This document shows, one piece after another, positions 1 through 8,071 of a DNA stretch of 63,062 nt. Source of the DNA: Chromatiales bacterium (GTDB lineage: Bacteria > Pseudomonadota > Gammaproteobacteria > Chromatiales > Chromatiaceae); the NCBI GenBank assembly GCA_028280505.1, contig JANQLO010000017.1:1-63062 (forward strand), written 5' to 3'. Positions within the stretch are counted from its first letter, which is position 1. The number at the start of each line of letters is the position of its first letter. Made by a program: the position numbers and the translations under genes. Under the pieces are notes generated by a model. The model had not been told where the DNA came from, made no database searches, and worked only from the letters and a program-made list of their open reading frames with translations.

Positions 1-1
1 G

Positions 2-2173
2 CTCGGCGGCATCGCAATCGCCATCGGCGCCATGGTCGATGCGGCCATCGTGATGATCGAGAATGCCCACAAACACCTCGAGCGCTATCGCAACGACTAC
101 GGCCATCCGCCGCAAGGCAAGGAACACTGGGCGGTTGTCACCCACGCCGCCGGCGAGGTCGGTCCGGCGTTGTTCTACTCGCTGTTGATCATCACACTGA
201 GCTTCCTACCGGTGTTCACGCTGGAGGCTCAAGAGGGCCGGCTGTTCTCGCCGCTGGCCTACACCAAGACTTACGCAATGGCTGCATCTGCCGGCCTTGC
301 AGTGACGCTGGTGCCGGTGCTGATGGGCTATTTCATCCGCGGCCGTATCCCAGCCGAAAACAAGAACCCGTTGAACATCTTTCTGATTTGGCTCTATCGA
401 CCGCTGCTACTGGCGGTGTTACGGCTACCCAAGTCGACGCTACTGGTGGCGCTGTTGGCGATGGCCAGCCTGGTGATCCCGATCAGCGGTATCAGCGGCT
501 TTCTGACACCGCTGAAGTGGCCCTTCCAACTGGTCGAATCGGCGACCGGTGAGCCGCAAGCAATGGTGGCGCGAATCGAACAGGCCAAAGAGGATCTCAC
601 CCGCAACTGGCGCACGACCTTCCGCGACACCCCCTGGCTGGCGCGTTTCGCCGACGGCCTGGGTTCGGAGTTCATGCCCGAGTTGGACGAGGGCGACCTG
701 ATGTATATGCCGACAACACTGCCGGGACTGTCGATCGGCAAGGCGCAGGAACTGCTTCAGCAGACCGACCGACTGATCGCCAAAGTCCCCGAGGTACGCC
801 AGGTGTTCGGCAAGATCGGCCGCGCCGATACCGCGACCGACCCGGCTCCGCTGACGATGATCGAGACCGTGATCCAGCTCAAACCGCGCGATCAATGGCG
901 ACCCGGCATGACGACGCAAAAGCTCATCGAGGAATTGGACGCGACAGTGCAATACCCCGGCGTGACCAATGCCTGGGTCATGCCGATCAAAACTCGCATC
1001 GACATGCTGGCGACCGGGATCAAAACGCCGGTCGGGATCAAGGTCGCCGGCGCCGATCTGGACGAGATCGAGCGCATCGGACGCGAGATCGAGAAGGTCG
1101 TGATGACAGTGCCCGGTACCGCATCGGCTTATTCCGAGCGGGTCGCCGGCGGACGCTATATCGATATCGAACCGGACCGGATCGCCGCCGCGCGTTACGG
1201 CCTGAACATCGACGATCTGAACCAGGTGATCGCAGCCGCGGTCGGGGGCATCAATATCACGCAAATGATCGAGGGCCTGGAACGCTACCCGGTCAATCTG
1301 CGCTTCCCGCGCGAGCGCCGCGACGACCTGGAAAAGCTACGGGCGTTGCCGCTGGTCACGCCGAGCGGCGCCCAGATCCCGCTGGCGCAGGTCGCCGATG
1401 TACGCATTGTCGATGGCCCGCCGATGCTCAAGAGCGAGAACGGGCGGCTCAACGGTTGGACCTTCGTCGATATCCGCGATGCCGATCTCGGCACCTATGT
1501 CGCGGCAGCCCAGCAGGCGGTACGCGAACAGGTCGAGCTACCGGCCGGCTATTCCATCACCTGGTCGGGTCAGTACGAGTACATGCTGCGGGCGCAAAAT
1601 CGCCTGAACCAGGTGATCCCGCTGACGCTGGTGATCATCTTCGTATTGCTTTACCTCACTTTCCGTCATGCCGGCCAGGCATTGCTGGTGATGGCCTCGC
1701 TACCCTTCGCGCTGGTCGGCGGTTTCTGGCTGATCTTCCTGCTCGACTTCAACCTCTCGGTCGCGGTCGGTGTCGGCTTCATCGCGCTCGCCGGCGTGGC
1801 CGCGGAATTCGGCGTGGTGATGCTGGTCTATCTCGACAACGCGCTCAGGGATCATGCCCGCCAGGGGCCGCTGACGCCGACGATCCTGCGCGCCGCGATC
1901 ATGGAGGGCGCCGTCATGCGGGTACGGCCCAAAGCGATGACCGTCGCGACTATCATCGCCGGCCTGATGCCGATCTTTCTGGGTACCGGCACAGGCTCCG
2001 AGGTTATGAGCCGTATCGCCGCGCCCATGATCGGTGGCATGATCACCGCGCCCCTGTTGTCGTTGTTTGTGATCCCTGTGATCTATCTGCTGTGGAAAGA
2101 ACGCGGCCTGACCGCGCCGGAAGGGGACGTCGACATCGACGAGAAACAGCAAGCACTTTCAACCAGTCGTTGA
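2..2173 (+). CDS. CusA/CzcA-family heavy-metal RND efflux pump (5' end outside window)
   Basis: Inner-membrane pump of a tripartite metal-efflux system that moves metal ions outward using the proton gradient. The frame is open from base 2, so the N-terminal part lies outside the window; about 723 residues are visible. The first residues carry [13 protein letters not shown], the fourth transmembrane segment of HME-RND pumps with its proton-relay Asp. Further on come the porter-domain signature [13 protein letters not shown], then [17 protein letters not shown] and MLKSENGR, and a second block of hydrophobic segments near the C-terminus. The closest type is CusA/SilA (monovalent Cu/Ag), but CzcA-like divalent specificity cannot be excluded. 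No chaperone or outer-membrane partner is visible because upstream genes are cut off. A DUF302 gene follows after 13 bases. Confidence 0.93.
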   Translation, partial: LGGIAIAIGAMVDAAIVMIENAHKHLERYRNDYGHPPQGKEHWAVVTHAAGEVGPALFYSLLIITLSFLPVFTLEAQEGRLFSPLAYTKTYAMAASAGLAVTLVPVLMGYFIRGRIPAENKNPLNIFLIWLYRPLLLAVLRLPKSTLLVALLAMASLVIPISGISGFLTPLKWPFQLVESATGEPQAMVARIEQAKEDLTRNWRTTFRDTPWLARFADGLGSEFMPELDEGDLMYMPTTLPGLSIGKAQELLQQTDRLIAKVPEVRQVFGKIGRADTATDPAPLTMIETVIQLKPRDQWRPGMTTQKLIEELDATVQYPGVTNAWVMPIKTRIDMLATGIKTPVGIKVAGADLDEIERIGREIEKVVMTVPGTASAYSERVAGGRYIDIEPDRIAAARYGLNIDDLNQVIAAAVGGINITQMIEGLERYPVNLRFPRERRDDLEKLRALPLVTPSGAQIPLAQVADVRIVDGPPMLKSENGRLNGWTFVDIRDADLGTYVAAAQQAVREQVELPAGYSITWSGQYEYMLRAQNRLNQVIPLTLVIIFVLLYLTFRHAGQALLVMASLPFALVGGFWLIFLLDFNLSVAVGVGFIALAGVAAEFGVVMLVYLDNALRDHARQGPLTPTILRAAIMEGAVMRVRPKAMTVATIIAGLMPIFLGTGTGSEVMSRIAAPMIGGMITAPLLSLFVIPVIYLLWKERGLTAPEGDVDIDEKQQALSTSR

Positions 2174-2186
2174 TTAAGGAGTAGAT

Positions 2187-2576
2187 ATGTACGGATTCCA
2201 CGCCCATCCCAAAGGCGGCTTCGAACAAACCATCGCAGCCGTCACCGAGGCTTTGAAGTCCGAGGGCTTCGGCGTACTCAGCGATATCGACGTCGCCGCG
2301 ACCTTCAAGGCCAAACTCGATATCGACCGGCGACCCTATCGTATCCTCGGGGCCTGCAACCCGGGGCTGGCCAATCAGGCCATCGGCGCGGATGCCGATA
2401 TCGGTCTGCTGCTACCGTGCAATGTCGTGGTCCGCGAGGAAGACGACGGCAGCGTCACAGTCGCCTTCATGGATCCGGTCGCGGTGCTCGATCTGGTACA
2501 GCAACCCGGCGTCAACGACTTGGCCAACGACGTGCGGAACCGCCTGCAACGCGTACGTGATCAAATCGATGGCTGA
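2187..2576 (+). CDS. DUF302 family protein
   Basis: A 129-residue protein with the DUF302 pattern: an N-terminal strand-helix (FEQTIAAVTEALKSEGFGVL), a central LGACNPGLANQAI segment and the IGLLLPCNVVVRE strand. DUF302 proteins are small alpha/beta proteins of unknown function. No signal peptide is visible, so it is probably cytoplasmic. A good Shine-Dalgarno AAGGAG lies a few bases before the ATG. The gene follows the efflux pump closely and overlaps the next gene, suggesting one transcript. A second DUF302 gene, damaged, lies near 16.7 kb. The family assignment is firm; the role is unknown. Confidence 0.85.
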   Translation: MYGFHAHPKGGFEQTIAAVTEALKSEGFGVLSDIDVAATFKAKLDIDRRPYRILGACNPGLANQAIGADADIGLLLPCNVVVREEDDGSVTVAFMDPVAVLDLVQQPGVNDLANDVRNRLQRVRDQIDG

Positions 2577-3144
2577 GACCGCTGTCGGGGACGGCTCCGT
2601 CGCCACCCCGAAAGATCTTCTCGATTTCTGGTTCGCGGCCGGGATGCAGAAACGCTGGTTTCGTGCCTCCCCGACATTGGACGACGAGATCCGGCAACGT
2701 TTCGAGACCAGCTGGCAGGCCGCGACGATGCACGAACTGGACCACTGGGCCGACGATCCCGAAGGTGCACTCGCGCTGGCTATCCTGCTCGACCAGTTTC
2801 CGCTGAACATGTTTCGCGGACAGGCCAAGGCCTTCGCCAGCGAAGCGCATGCCATCGAGATCACGCTAGCCGCCGTCGAAAGAGGTTTGGACAAGGCGAT
2901 CCCCCGCGATCGCGTGGCCTTTCTGTACATGCCCTTGATGCACAGTGAAAATCCGGCCCATCAGGCGCTATCGGTAGAGCTTTACGAGGCGGCCGGATTG
3001 AATGCAAATGCGCGCTTCGCCAGACATCATCGGGAACTGATTCGACGCTTTGGCCGCTTTCCGCATCGCAACGTCATACTCGGACGACAAAGCACATCGG
3101 CCGAACTCGACTATCTGGCATCGAAAGAGGCCTTCACCGGCTGA
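2569..3144 (+). CDS. DUF924 family protein
   Basis: A 191-residue all-helical protein of the DUF924 type: it begins PKDLLDFWFAAG, then W-F-R, and has the LAILLDQFPLNMFRG block typical of the family, which resembles a TPR-like helical fold. The function is not established. The start is taken at the ATG at 2569, which overlaps the DUF302 stop (ATGGCTGA). The frame is open further upstream, but that part lies wholly inside DUF302 and lacks family similarity. It is likely cytoplasmic and translationally coupled to the DUF302 gene. Confidence 0.85.
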   Translation: MAETAVGDGSVATPKDLLDFWFAAGMQKRWFRASPTLDDEIRQRFETSWQAATMHELDHWADDPEGALALAILLDQFPLNMFRGQAKAFASEAHAIEITLAAVERGLDKAIPRDRVAFLYMPLMHSENPAHQALSVELYEAAGLNANARFARHHRELIRRFGRFPHRNVILGRQSTSAELDYLASKEAFTG

Positions 3145-3157
3145 ATACCCGAACCCC

Positions 3158-3535
3158 ATGCCGGACACCAATACTCAAAATCGACACGGCCACATCGCAA
3201 TCGATTCGACGCACCCATGCCTGGCCGAGCAAGACGACGCAGAATTGAGACGCTGTCTGACGGATATGTTGAAAGCACTGCCGCCGGACACCTTGCCGCT
3301 GCAATCCTGCTGTACACAAGGTGGCATTGTCGACGAGACGGAACGAACGATCGGCCTGCTCGGCTATGAACGCATGGATTGGGGCGTCCGCGTTCGTGCC
3401 GACGTATTTTTCATCGAGATCGTCGGCGGCTGCAACTGCCACGATGAGCCCGTTCAGCACAACGCCTACTGCGTCATCGAGATCGACTTGAAACACCGAG
3501 ATGGCGGCATCGACATTAAGCTTGTAACAAACTAG
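3158..3535 (+). CDS. Hypothetical 125-residue protein with clustered cysteines
   Basis: Not recognised. The start is placed at the ATG at 3158, just after the DUF924 stop; the frame is open upstream but overlaps that gene. The protein has an acidic N-terminal half, a central LQSCCTQGG stretch and a C-terminal IVGGCNCHDEP segment between two predicted beta strands (VRADVFFIEIV and NAYCVIEIDLKH). The clustered Cys/His residues could bind a metal, which would fit the preceding efflux gene, but that is inference. Its last three bases overlap the convergent GGDEF-EAL gene. Confidence 0.6.
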   Translation: MPDTNTQNRHGHIAIDSTHPCLAEQDDAELRRCLTDMLKALPPDTLPLQSCCTQGGIVDETERTIGLLGYERMDWGVRVRADVFFIEIVGGCNCHDEPVQHNAYCVIEIDLKHRDGGIDIKLVTN

Positions 3536-5493
3536 TTTTGGCCGTTCGCGGACTGGCGGGCGGCAAGATAGGTCGCGCTGCTCAGGGCGAAGAACTTGTC
3601 CTTAGGTACCGGACGGCTGAACAAATAACCTTGCAGGTAGGCACAACGATGTGCCAGCAGCCAGTCACGCTGTTGCTCGGTCTCCACACCCTCGGCAACC
3701 ACGCCTTTGCCCAGCTCCCGGCCGAGATTGAGTATGGTATCGACCAAGGCGCAATCACGCTGATCGGCGGGAATGTCGTCGATGAAGGTCTTATCGATCT
3801 TGATAGTATCGACCGGCAGCCGTTTTAGGTAGGCAAGGGACGAAAACCCGGTGCCGAAGTCATCGAGTGCGATCTTGACACCGAGTGTCTTGAGCTCGTC
3901 GAGCAGACGCTCGGCGCGTTGCACATCCTGTAGCAGGGCGCTTTCCGTCATCTCCAAATCAAGTACGCAAGAAGGCAGATCGGTTTCTTTCAACAAATCG
4001 CCGACCTTGGCCGCGAAATCGTCTTGTTTGAGCTGATGTGCGGATACATTGACATGCATGCTCACCGAATAGTCGACTTCGGCCTGCCAGCGGGCGGCCG
4101 TCATCATGGCCTCGCGCAATACCCAATCACCGATCTGGTTGATCAAACCGCTCTGCTCCGCGACCTCGATGAAGCTCCCCGGCAACAAAGTACCGTGTTT
4201 TGGATGATGCCAACGTAGCAGCGCCTCGGTCGACGTAATCCGGCCTGTCGCGCTCTCGATGATCGGTTGATAGTAGACCTCGAACTCGTCTTTATCCAAA
4301 GCCGACCGCATTTCATCGCGCAAAGCCAACTGGTGGCTGACCTCTTCGGACATTGCATTATCGTAGAACGCAAAGTGATTCGGTCCGCGCGACTTTGCAG
4401 CATACATCGCCGTATCGGCATTCTTGAGCAGCGTATGCACATCCCTGCCATCGCCGGGATAGAGGGCGACGCCGCAACTCCAGGTCACATAAGTTTCGTA
4501 TTCGCCAATCGTGTAGTAACGACCGACACAGCCGAACAAGCGCTCGATGACCTGCCCGATACGTGCGGGATCGTTGTAATCCTCGATGACGACGACAAAC
4601 TCGTCGCCACCGATCCGCACGACGGTATCGCTCGACCGCAACACCTCGCGCATCGCCTCCGCCACCTGGGTCAACAGGTAATCTCCATACTCGTGACCGA
4701 AGCTGTCGTTAATGGACTTGAAACCATCGAGATCGATGAATGCCAGGGCCACTTTATGACGGTTACGCCTTGCACTTGCCAGCGTTTGTTCCAGGCGACT
4801 GTGTAAGTAGGCTCGATTGGGCAGGCCGGTCAAAACATCGTGCGTCGCCATGAATTCGGCCTGGTCACGCTGTGCTTTGAGTTCGGTATTGGCCTCGGCC
4901 AGACGGTTCATCATGACGACAAAAAACTTCGGCATCAGCACCAAGCCGAACATCAAACCGATGTAGGTCGCCGGCTGCTCCCATAGAAAGCCGCTGATGG
5001 CCATCGCACTGGTGAAACCCAGCAAGCCGAACAGAGTGGCGAACTGCATCGGGTACTGGCCGTAACGCAATCCGTTACCGATCATTACCCAAAGAAACAA
5101 TGGATAGAAAGCAATCCCGGCACCGGAGAAGTAGGCCGTCAGATAAGTCGCAACGGCCAGGTCGAGCAATATCACCAAGTATCGCCGCCAGGCATGTTGT
5201 TCCCGATGGCGGGATACGATCGACAAGTAAAAAATGCTCGCCAACAAATAGGCCAGCGACAACATAAACGGCTCGTCGCCATGCCCAAAGTAAAGTGCAC
5301 CGAAAAACACGATGCTGCCGAGCGCTGCAAGGATCACCCGCGTCAGTGCCTGGCCTTGTTCTTGCGTAAAGCCGCCGGGCGAGCGGAAGAACCATGATTG
5401 CCATGGTGACCGCGGGCGCACCTGGGGTGCCGACTCCGTACTCAACTGAGCGTCCGGTGACTGCGATTCGGTTTGTCTGACATTTCGCCCCAT
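3532..5493 (-). CDS. Membrane-bound diguanylate cyclase/phosphodiesterase (GGDEF-EAL)
   Basis: A cyclic-di-GMP turnover protein of 653 residues. Roughly residues 45-195 form several hydrophobic membrane segments with no recognised ligand domain, followed by a short helical linker. The GGDEF domain (about 215-375) has an intact GGDEF motif and an RxxD inhibitory-site motif (RSSD) five residues before it. The EAL domain (about 390-640) keeps EALLRW, DDFGTGFSSL, KIDKTFI and AEGVETE, so both halves look catalytically competent. It is transcribed alone and convergent with the upstream plus-strand genes. The sensed signal is unknown. Confidence 0.95.
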   Translation of the reverse strand: MGRNVRQTESQSPDAQLSTESAPQVRPRSPWQSWFFRSPGGFTQEQGQALTRVILAALGSIVFFGALYFGHGDEPFMLSLAYLLASIFYLSIVSRHREQHAWRRYLVILLDLAVATYLTAYFSGAGIAFYPLFLWVMIGNGLRYGQYPMQFATLFGLLGFTSAMAISGFLWEQPATYIGLMFGLVLMPKFFVVMMNRLAEANTELKAQRDQAEFMATHDVLTGLPNRAYLHSRLEQTLASARRNRHKVALAFIDLDGFKSINDSFGHEYGDYLLTQVAEAMREVLRSSDTVVRIGGDEFVVVIEDYNDPARIGQVIERLFGCVGRYYTIGEYETYVTWSCGVALYPGDGRDVHTLLKNADTAMYAAKSRGPNHFAFYDNAMSEEVSHQLALRDEMRSALDKDEFEVYYQPIIESATGRITSTEALLRWHHPKHGTLLPGSFIEVAEQSGLINQIGDWVLREAMMTAARWQAEVDYSVSMHVNVSAHQLKQDDFAAKVGDLLKETDLPSCVLDLEMTESALLQDVQRAERLLDELKTLGVKIALDDFGTGFSSLAYLKRLPVDTIKIDKTFIDDIPADQRDCALVDTILNLGRELGKGVVAEGVETEQQRDWLLAHRCAYLQGYLFSRPVPKDKFFALSSATYLAARQSANGQN

Positions 5494-5673
5494 TAAGCCA
5501 GAATCAAAACGGCCCTTCAGAATTCAGCGGCGGCGAGTGGCGGTTCTTGAAACAATGGCATTTTGAATAGAGGCGGTCGCCTCGAAGTTCGAAACAGGTA
5601 TCGACTGCCGTTTTGGACCATTTAGATTAATCCGGTCGAGGGCCGAGATGACTCACCGCTCAGGTAGAACGTA

Positions 5674-6495
5674 TCAACACTCGGCTTTGATCAACAAGCG
5701 TTTGGCACTACCGCTTTCTTTTTTGACCGGCTTTTCACGTTGGAGCGCCTTGACTTCGTCGCTACCTAATCCCAGTCCGAGGCCGAGTCCCAAGGGGTCG
5801 TCTTCGGGCGGTGGCGATGTCGCGGCCTTTTGACTGGCCTGCACTTCGGGTGAACCCAAGCCCAAACCCAGTCCCAGGCCCAACGGATCGGCCGCAGCCG
5901 GTGGCGCCGTTTTTGTTTGAGCGGATACGGGGTTCACCACCTTGGGGGTCAGCCCTGATGCAGCCACATAATCACCCTCGAAGTAACAGGCGACTGCTTG
6001 GTAGTGCGCACGCTGTACCGGGTCCATCTCCGCGACGCCGGCGCTCTCGGGATCCTTGAGGTAGGCGTGCCAATAGTTATACCCACCGAGTAGCGCGTAA
6101 GCGTCACGCTCGATCAAACGTAGCAACACCGCGGCCTGGGCGGCGTGTGCAGTACCGTTGGAATAGATCACGACTTTACGTTCCGGCGGCAATGTGGCCA
6201 ATGCGTCATCCGACATCAATGCGGCCAACGGGATGTGGCGCGCGCCGTCGATGTGTCCGGCATGAAACTCCGCACGTTCGCGGATATCGATCAGCTCGTA
6301 ATCGCGCTGATCCTTGATGATCCAATCGGCGAGTTCCGGCACCGTGACGTGATCCTGTTCAACGGCGATAGCCTGGGCCAACTCGGCGGCCACACCGACT
6401 CGATCCATCTCGGCCTGTTCGGTACAACCAACCAGCAAGCCGGCAAAGAGCAAACCGGCTGCTAACGGAACGGTCCGGTGCATTCGTCTAATCAT
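5674..6495 (-). CDS. Rhodanese-fold lipoprotein with Ser in place of the catalytic Cys and two Gly-Leu repeats
   Basis: A 273-residue exported protein. The N-terminus is a type II signal peptide with lipobox LLVGC near residue 24. A rhodanese domain follows (about 50-150: ELIDIRERAEFHAGHIDGA), but the active-site loop reads VVIYSNGTAH, so Ser stands where sulfurtransferases have Cys. The C-terminal third carries two copies of DPLGLGLGLGLGS followed by a charged segment, an unusual low-complexity repeat. It overlaps the PsrC-like gene upstream by 4 bases and is the last gene of the cluster. It may bind sulfur compounds or scaffold the enzyme rather than transfer sulfur; this is inference. Confidence 0.8.
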   Translation of the reverse strand: MIRRMHRTVPLAAGLLFAGLLVGCTEQAEMDRVGVAAELAQAIAVEQDHVTVPELADWIIKDQRDYELIDIRERAEFHAGHIDGARHIPLAALMSDDALATLPPERKVVIYSNGTAHAAQAAVLLRLIERDAYALLGGYNYWHAYLKDPESAGVAEMDPVQRAHYQAVACYFEGDYVAASGLTPKVVNPVSAQTKTAPPAAADPLGLGLGLGLGSPEVQASQKAATSPPPEDDPLGLGLGLGLGSDEVKALQREKPVKKESGSAKRLLIKAEC

Positions 6496-7487
6496 TGAGT
6501 CAACCTCATCAACAACGCCGGGTCGAACTGGACGGCGTACTCGCCCCAGGTACTCGCCTGACCGATTTCCACCATGAGATAACGCAGCATGAATCCACCA
6601 TAGACCACCAACAGCGCCGCAGCGAGCCCGAACAAACGATTACCACGCAATGCAACCAGCTCGAACGCCACAGGCAACAGTAGGCCGGGCACCACGAACC
6701 ACAGCCAGAACGGTACGGTGTACTCGCCGCCGAATACCAAGTCCAGCGCACCCAGATGCTGCGCCGCGCCGGTTGCCAGCGTGATCAAAAACAACGTGAT
6801 CATCGCAAGTTCGATGGTGATCAGACCCATATCCGATGTCTCGAAAAAGCGCCGCTCTTTTCCCACCGCACCGGCCAGCAGGGGCAGCACGGCGGCAGTC
6901 GACAAACCGGAAATCAAAAACAACGGCCCGAGCATGCCGGAATTCCAGAACGGCCGTGCACTGAGGGCACTTAGCAGCACGCCTGTGTAAATACCCAAGG
7001 CAACGGCCGACGGAATCACCAACCAAGCGATTAGACGCCGCCGATTCTCGCAAAGATCGAGAATTTGACTACCGCCCGGCAACCGTTCCAACCACCCCGC
7101 CAACATCGGGTAACCGGCACGCAAGGTCGATAAGACCTGCACGATCATCAGAGGGTAAATCAGCACCAACACCCAGGCACCCCATGACATCGGCGAGGCC
7201 GGCTGGAAACTGGTGTAGAAACGGAAGACATGAATCTTGTACTCGAGATCGAGAAACAATGTGGTCATACCGAGCGACAATACGACCGGCGCCCAAAGCG
7301 CAAAGCGATTGTGCGCAAAGGCCAGATCATCCTGTTTACGTGTGAGCACGGCCCAGGCGGCGAATAACATGATCCCCGCCGCCATGCCGCCCATAAACAA
7401 ATAGAAAGCGATCTCCCAGGTCCAGATACCGAGCGACGGATCGATCTTGTCGTTGAAACGGGCGGTAACCAAGACTTCCTCGATCAT
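6492..7487 (-). CDS. NrfD/PsrC-type membrane quinone-interacting subunit
   Basis: A 331-residue integral membrane protein with about eight or nine hydrophobic helices, beginning in GIWTWEIAFYLFMGGMAAG, typical of the short PsrC/NrfD family that exchanges electrons with the quinone pool. A later SARPFWNSGMLGPLFL segment also matches NrfD-type proteins. It lies directly downstream of the FeS and molybdopterin subunits and overlaps the rhodanese lipoprotein gene. Together they form a PsrABC-like enzyme in the order A-B-C. Whether it reduces or oxidises quinone depends on the unknown substrate. Confidence 0.9.
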   Translation of the reverse strand: MIEEVLVTARFNDKIDPSLGIWTWEIAFYLFMGGMAAGIMLFAAWAVLTRKQDDLAFAHNRFALWAPVVLSLGMTTLFLDLEYKIHVFRFYTSFQPASPMSWGAWVLVLIYPLMIVQVLSTLRAGYPMLAGWLERLPGGSQILDLCENRRRLIAWLVIPSAVALGIYTGVLLSALSARPFWNSGMLGPLFLISGLSTAAVLPLLAGAVGKERRFFETSDMGLITIELAMITLFLITLATGAAQHLGALDLVFGGEYTVPFWLWFVVPGLLLPVAFELVALRGNRLFGLAAALLVVYGGFMLRYLMVEIGQASTWGEYAVQFDPALLMRLTQ

Positions 7488-7527
7488 GGTTGCTTCCTCA
7501 CTGCATTGTTCTGCGCAGACCCGGTAT

Positions 7528-8070
7528 TCATATCAGGTAGTACACCTGCGGTTGATTACCCGTCTCCGGCATCAATACCTTGTAGCGACGCGCGCGCAAC
7601 AAACGGCTGACGATACTGTCGCGGTTATCGAGGATACCGAAATACATGCAATGGGTCGGGCAACTGGCGACACAGGCAGGATCGAGTCCCCGGTCGATCC
7701 GATGATGGCAAAAGGTGCACTTATCGACATAGCCTTCGGGGCGCATGAGCATGCGCGCGTCATAAGGGCAAGCGGCGATACAGGCCTTGCAACCGGTGCA
7801 CTTCGCAGCCGTAACCAACACGATGTTGGTGTCTTTCCAATGATGGCTGGCGCCGGTCGGACAACTGGTCACACAGGTCGCATGACGGCAGTGATTGCAC
7901 CGCTCCGAACGGAACTCGGTCTCCAGGTCCGGGTACTCGCCACGGGTCGCCTCGACCACCCAGTCGCGGTTCAGTCCCGCGGGCACTTTGTTTTCGTTCT
8001 TACACGCCACCACACAGTCACCGCAACCGATGCAACTGAGGGTGTCGATCACCATGGCATAGGTGGTCAT
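7528..8070 (-). CDS. PsrB-type electron-transfer subunit with four [4Fe-4S] sites
   Basis: A 180-residue ferredoxin-like protein without a signal peptide. Four cysteine clusters are visible: CIGCGDCVVAC, CNHCRHATCVTSC, CTGCKACIAAC and CTFCHH with a later CVASC. Proteins of this build (PsrB, PhsB, TtrB, DmsB) carry electrons between a molybdopterin catalytic subunit and an NrfD-type membrane subunit. Here it is placed between exactly those two genes, with one base separating it from the catalytic subunit. It is probably exported as a complex with that Tat substrate, since it has no signal of its own. Confidence 0.93.
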   Translation of the reverse strand: MTTYAMVIDTLSCIGCGDCVVACKNENKVPAGLNRDWVVEATRGEYPDLETEFRSERCNHCRHATCVTSCPTGASHHWKDTNIVLVTAAKCTGCKACIAACPYDARMLMRPEGYVDKCTFCHHRIDRGLDPACVASCPTHCMYFGILDNRDSIVSRLLRARRYKVLMPETGNQPQVYYLI

Positions 8071-8071
8071 G

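Noticed and set aside
895-2184. 429-codon frame inside the efflux pump gene
   Set aside because: Arg/Gly/His-rich translation overlapping a clear CusA-type protein in another frame; a high-GC shadow.
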